Shown here: in pieces, positions 5,563 to 6,801 of the stretch
Position numbering within the stretch: position 1 is the stretch's first letter
Layout of the letters: every line of letters starts with the position of its first letter
Assembly (NCBI GenBank): GCA_029240475.1
Contig: JAREAF010000164.1
Coordinates: forward strand, 1-6,801
Source: Rhodospirillales bacterium
Lineage (GTDB): Bacteria; Pseudomonadota; Alphaproteobacteria; JAREAF01
DNA length: 6,801 nucleotides
Reading direction: 5' to 3'
Translations under genes and position numbers: made by a program
The notes under the pieces: model-generated
Databases searched by the model: none
Told to the model about the DNA's origin: nothing
Seen by the model: only the letters and a program-made list of their open reading frames with translations

Positions 5563-5593
5563 TCAGGCACCGGACCGGCGATTCGCTTTTGGC

Positions 5594-6801
5594 ATGCACG
5601 ATCTCAAGCTCATCCGCGACGATCCCGAGGGGTTCGACCGCGCGCTCGCGCGGCGCGGGCTGCAGCTGGTTGCGGCCTCGATCCTGGAGCTCGATCGCGA
5701 GCGGCGCGAGGCGCTGACGCGCGCTCAGGAGATCCAGGCCCGCCGCAACAAGCTCGCCAAGGAGATCGGCGAGGCCAAGCGCAAGGGCGGGGACGCCGCC
5801 GCGCTCCTGATGCAAGCCGATCAGGGCAAGGCCGAGCAGGCGGAAGCCGAGTCGCGCGCGGCCGCGCTGGGCGAGGAGTTGGAGCAGCGGCTGGCCGGCA
5901 TCCCCAATCTCCCCGCGCCCGAAGTGCCCGATGGACCGGACGAGACTGCCAATCGCGAGATCCGCCGGGTCGGCCAGCCGCGGGAGTTTCCGTTCGCGCC
6001 GAAGCAGCATGACGAGATCGGCTCGGGTCTCGGTCTTATGGATTTCGAGCGCGCGGCCAAGATGTCCGGCGCACGCTTCGTCGTGCTCAAGGGCGCGCTC
6101 GCCCGGCTGGAGCGCGCATTGGCGCAGTTCATGCTCGACTTGCACACCGGCGCGTTCGGCTATCAGGAGGTCGTGCCTCCGCTGCTGGTGCGTGACGAGG
6201 CCGTGTTCGGGACCGGGCAGCTGCCGAAATTCGCGGCCGACCTGTTTCGCACCGACGACGGATTTTGGCTGATCCCCACGGCCGAGGTGTCGCTCACCAA
6301 CCTGGTGCGCGAGGACATCCTGGGCGAGGGCGACCTGCCGCTGCGCTTCACCGCCTGGACGCCGTGCTTCCGATCGGAGGCGGGCGCCGCGGGGAAGGAC
6401 ACGCGCGGCATGATCCGCCAGCACCAATTCTCGAAGGTCGAGCTGGTCTCGATCGCGCATCCCGACCGCTCCGAGGAGGAGCATGAGCGGATGACCCAAT
6501 GCGCCGAGGAGGTGCTGAAGCGGCTCGGGCTGCCCTATCGCGTGGTGCTGCTCTCGACCGGCGACATGGGCTTCTCCGCGCGCAAGACCTACGACATCGA
6601 GGTCTGGCTGCCGGGGCAGGGCGCTTATCGGGAGATCTCCAGCTGCTCGAACTGCGGCGACTTCCAGGCCCGGCGGATGAAGGCGCGCTTCCGGGCGGCC
6701 GGGGAGAAGGGCACGCGATTCGTGCACACGCTGAACGGCTCGGGGCTCGCCGTCGGCCGCACGCTGATCGCGGTCTTGGAGAATTATCAGCAGGGCAACG
6801 G
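5594..6801 (+). CDS. serS: Seryl-tRNA synthetase, 3' end cut by the window
   Basis: SerRS charges tRNA-Ser (and tRNA-Sec where present) with serine in the cytoplasm. The frame is open from the ATG at 5594 to the window edge, 402 codons, so about 25-40 residues of a normal 425-440 are missing. MHDLKLIRDDPEGFDRALARR is the typical N-terminus, followed by the long antiparallel coiled-coil arm (about 27-100, RERREALTRAQEIQARRNKL) that contacts the tRNA variable arm. The class II catalytic core follows: TAEVSLTN at 229-236 (serine-binding TxE), motif 2 FRSEAGAAGKDTRGMIRQHQ from 259, EISSCSNCGDFQARR, and motif 3 GSGLAVGRTLIAVLENY from 382 with the ATP-binding Arg at 389. All key residues are present and no frameshift is seen. 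There is no obvious ribosome binding site, but no other start fits the family N-terminus. It lies 130 bases after tatC and probably has its own promoter. Confidence 0.97.
   Translation, partial: MHDLKLIRDDPEGFDRALARRGLQLVAASILELDRERREALTRAQEIQARRNKLAKEIGEAKRKGGDAAALLMQADQGKAEQAEAESRAAALGEELEQRLAGIPNLPAPEVPDGPDETANREIRRVGQPREFPFAPKQHDEIGSGLGLMDFERAAKMSGARFVVLKGALARLERALAQFMLDLHTGAFGYQEVVPPLLVRDEAVFGTGQLPKFAADLFRTDDGFWLIPTAEVSLTNLVREDILGEGDLPLRFTAWTPCFRSEAGAAGKDTRGMIRQHQFSKVELVSIAHPDRSEEEHERMTQCAEEVLKRLGLPYRVVLLSTGDMGFSARKTYDIEVWLPGQGAYREISSCSNCGDFQARRMKARFRAAGEKGTRFVHTLNGSGLAVGRTLIAVLENYQQGN

Noticed and set aside
5464..5593. T-box or similar tRNA-sensing leader before serS
   Set aside because: No T-box sequence or terminator with a T run is present, the region is too short, and T-boxes are essentially a Gram-positive device.
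5444..6727. 427-codon open frame on the minus strand opposite serS
   Set aside because: It is antisense to an intact serS, has no recognisable motif, and its Arg/Leu/Gly/His-rich composition fits a shadow frame.
1..6801. Mobile element, CRISPR array, defence or biosynthetic island
   Set aside because: No transposase, integrase, phage gene, spaced direct repeats or change in base composition is visible; gene order is the usual housekeeping arrangement.

Overview
The window is ordinary chromosomal DNA from a GC-rich alphaproteobacterium. The case rests on the gene order (SPOR protein, nagZ, M50 protease, scpA, scpB, tatA, tatB, tatC, serS), which is a familiar alphaproteobacterial neighbourhood, on alphaproteobacterial-type TatA, TatB and ScpB sequences, and on very GC-rich third codon positions. 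I cannot name the genus. All genes lie on the plus strand and nearly every base is coding. No mobile element, CRISPR array, tRNA, rRNA or phage gene is visible.

Layout. Bases 1-503 hold the 3' part of a gene for an envelope protein ending in a SPOR peptidoglycan-binding domain. It overlaps nagZ (500-1519), the cytoplasmic N-acetylglucosaminidase of cell-wall recycling, by four bases. Nine bases later comes a multi-pass M50 site-2-type metalloprotease (1529-2227). Then follow scpA (2234-3037) and scpB (3038-3766), the partner subunits of the SMC condensin; these two abut with no spacer. A 144-base gap with several weak inverted repeats separates this block from tatA (3911-4147), tatB (4206-4640) and tatC (4645-5463), a complete twin-arginine translocase. 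A 130-base gap with overlapping inverted repeats and a plausible sigma-70-type promoter leads to serS (5594 to the window edge), seryl-tRNA synthetase, cut off about 25-40 residues before its expected end.

How the genes fit together. The first five genes are packed tightly enough to be one transcript with translational coupling. They join cell-wall binding, wall recycling, an intramembrane protease of unknown substrate, and chromosome organisation. The tat genes form a second block that may be co-transcribed with the first or have its own start. serS probably has its own promoter.

I looked for a previously undescribed system and did not find one. The points most worth a second look are the exact, same-frame junction of scpA and scpB at a single amber codon, the uncharacterised protease inside the block, and the inverted-repeat clusters in the two intergenic gaps.
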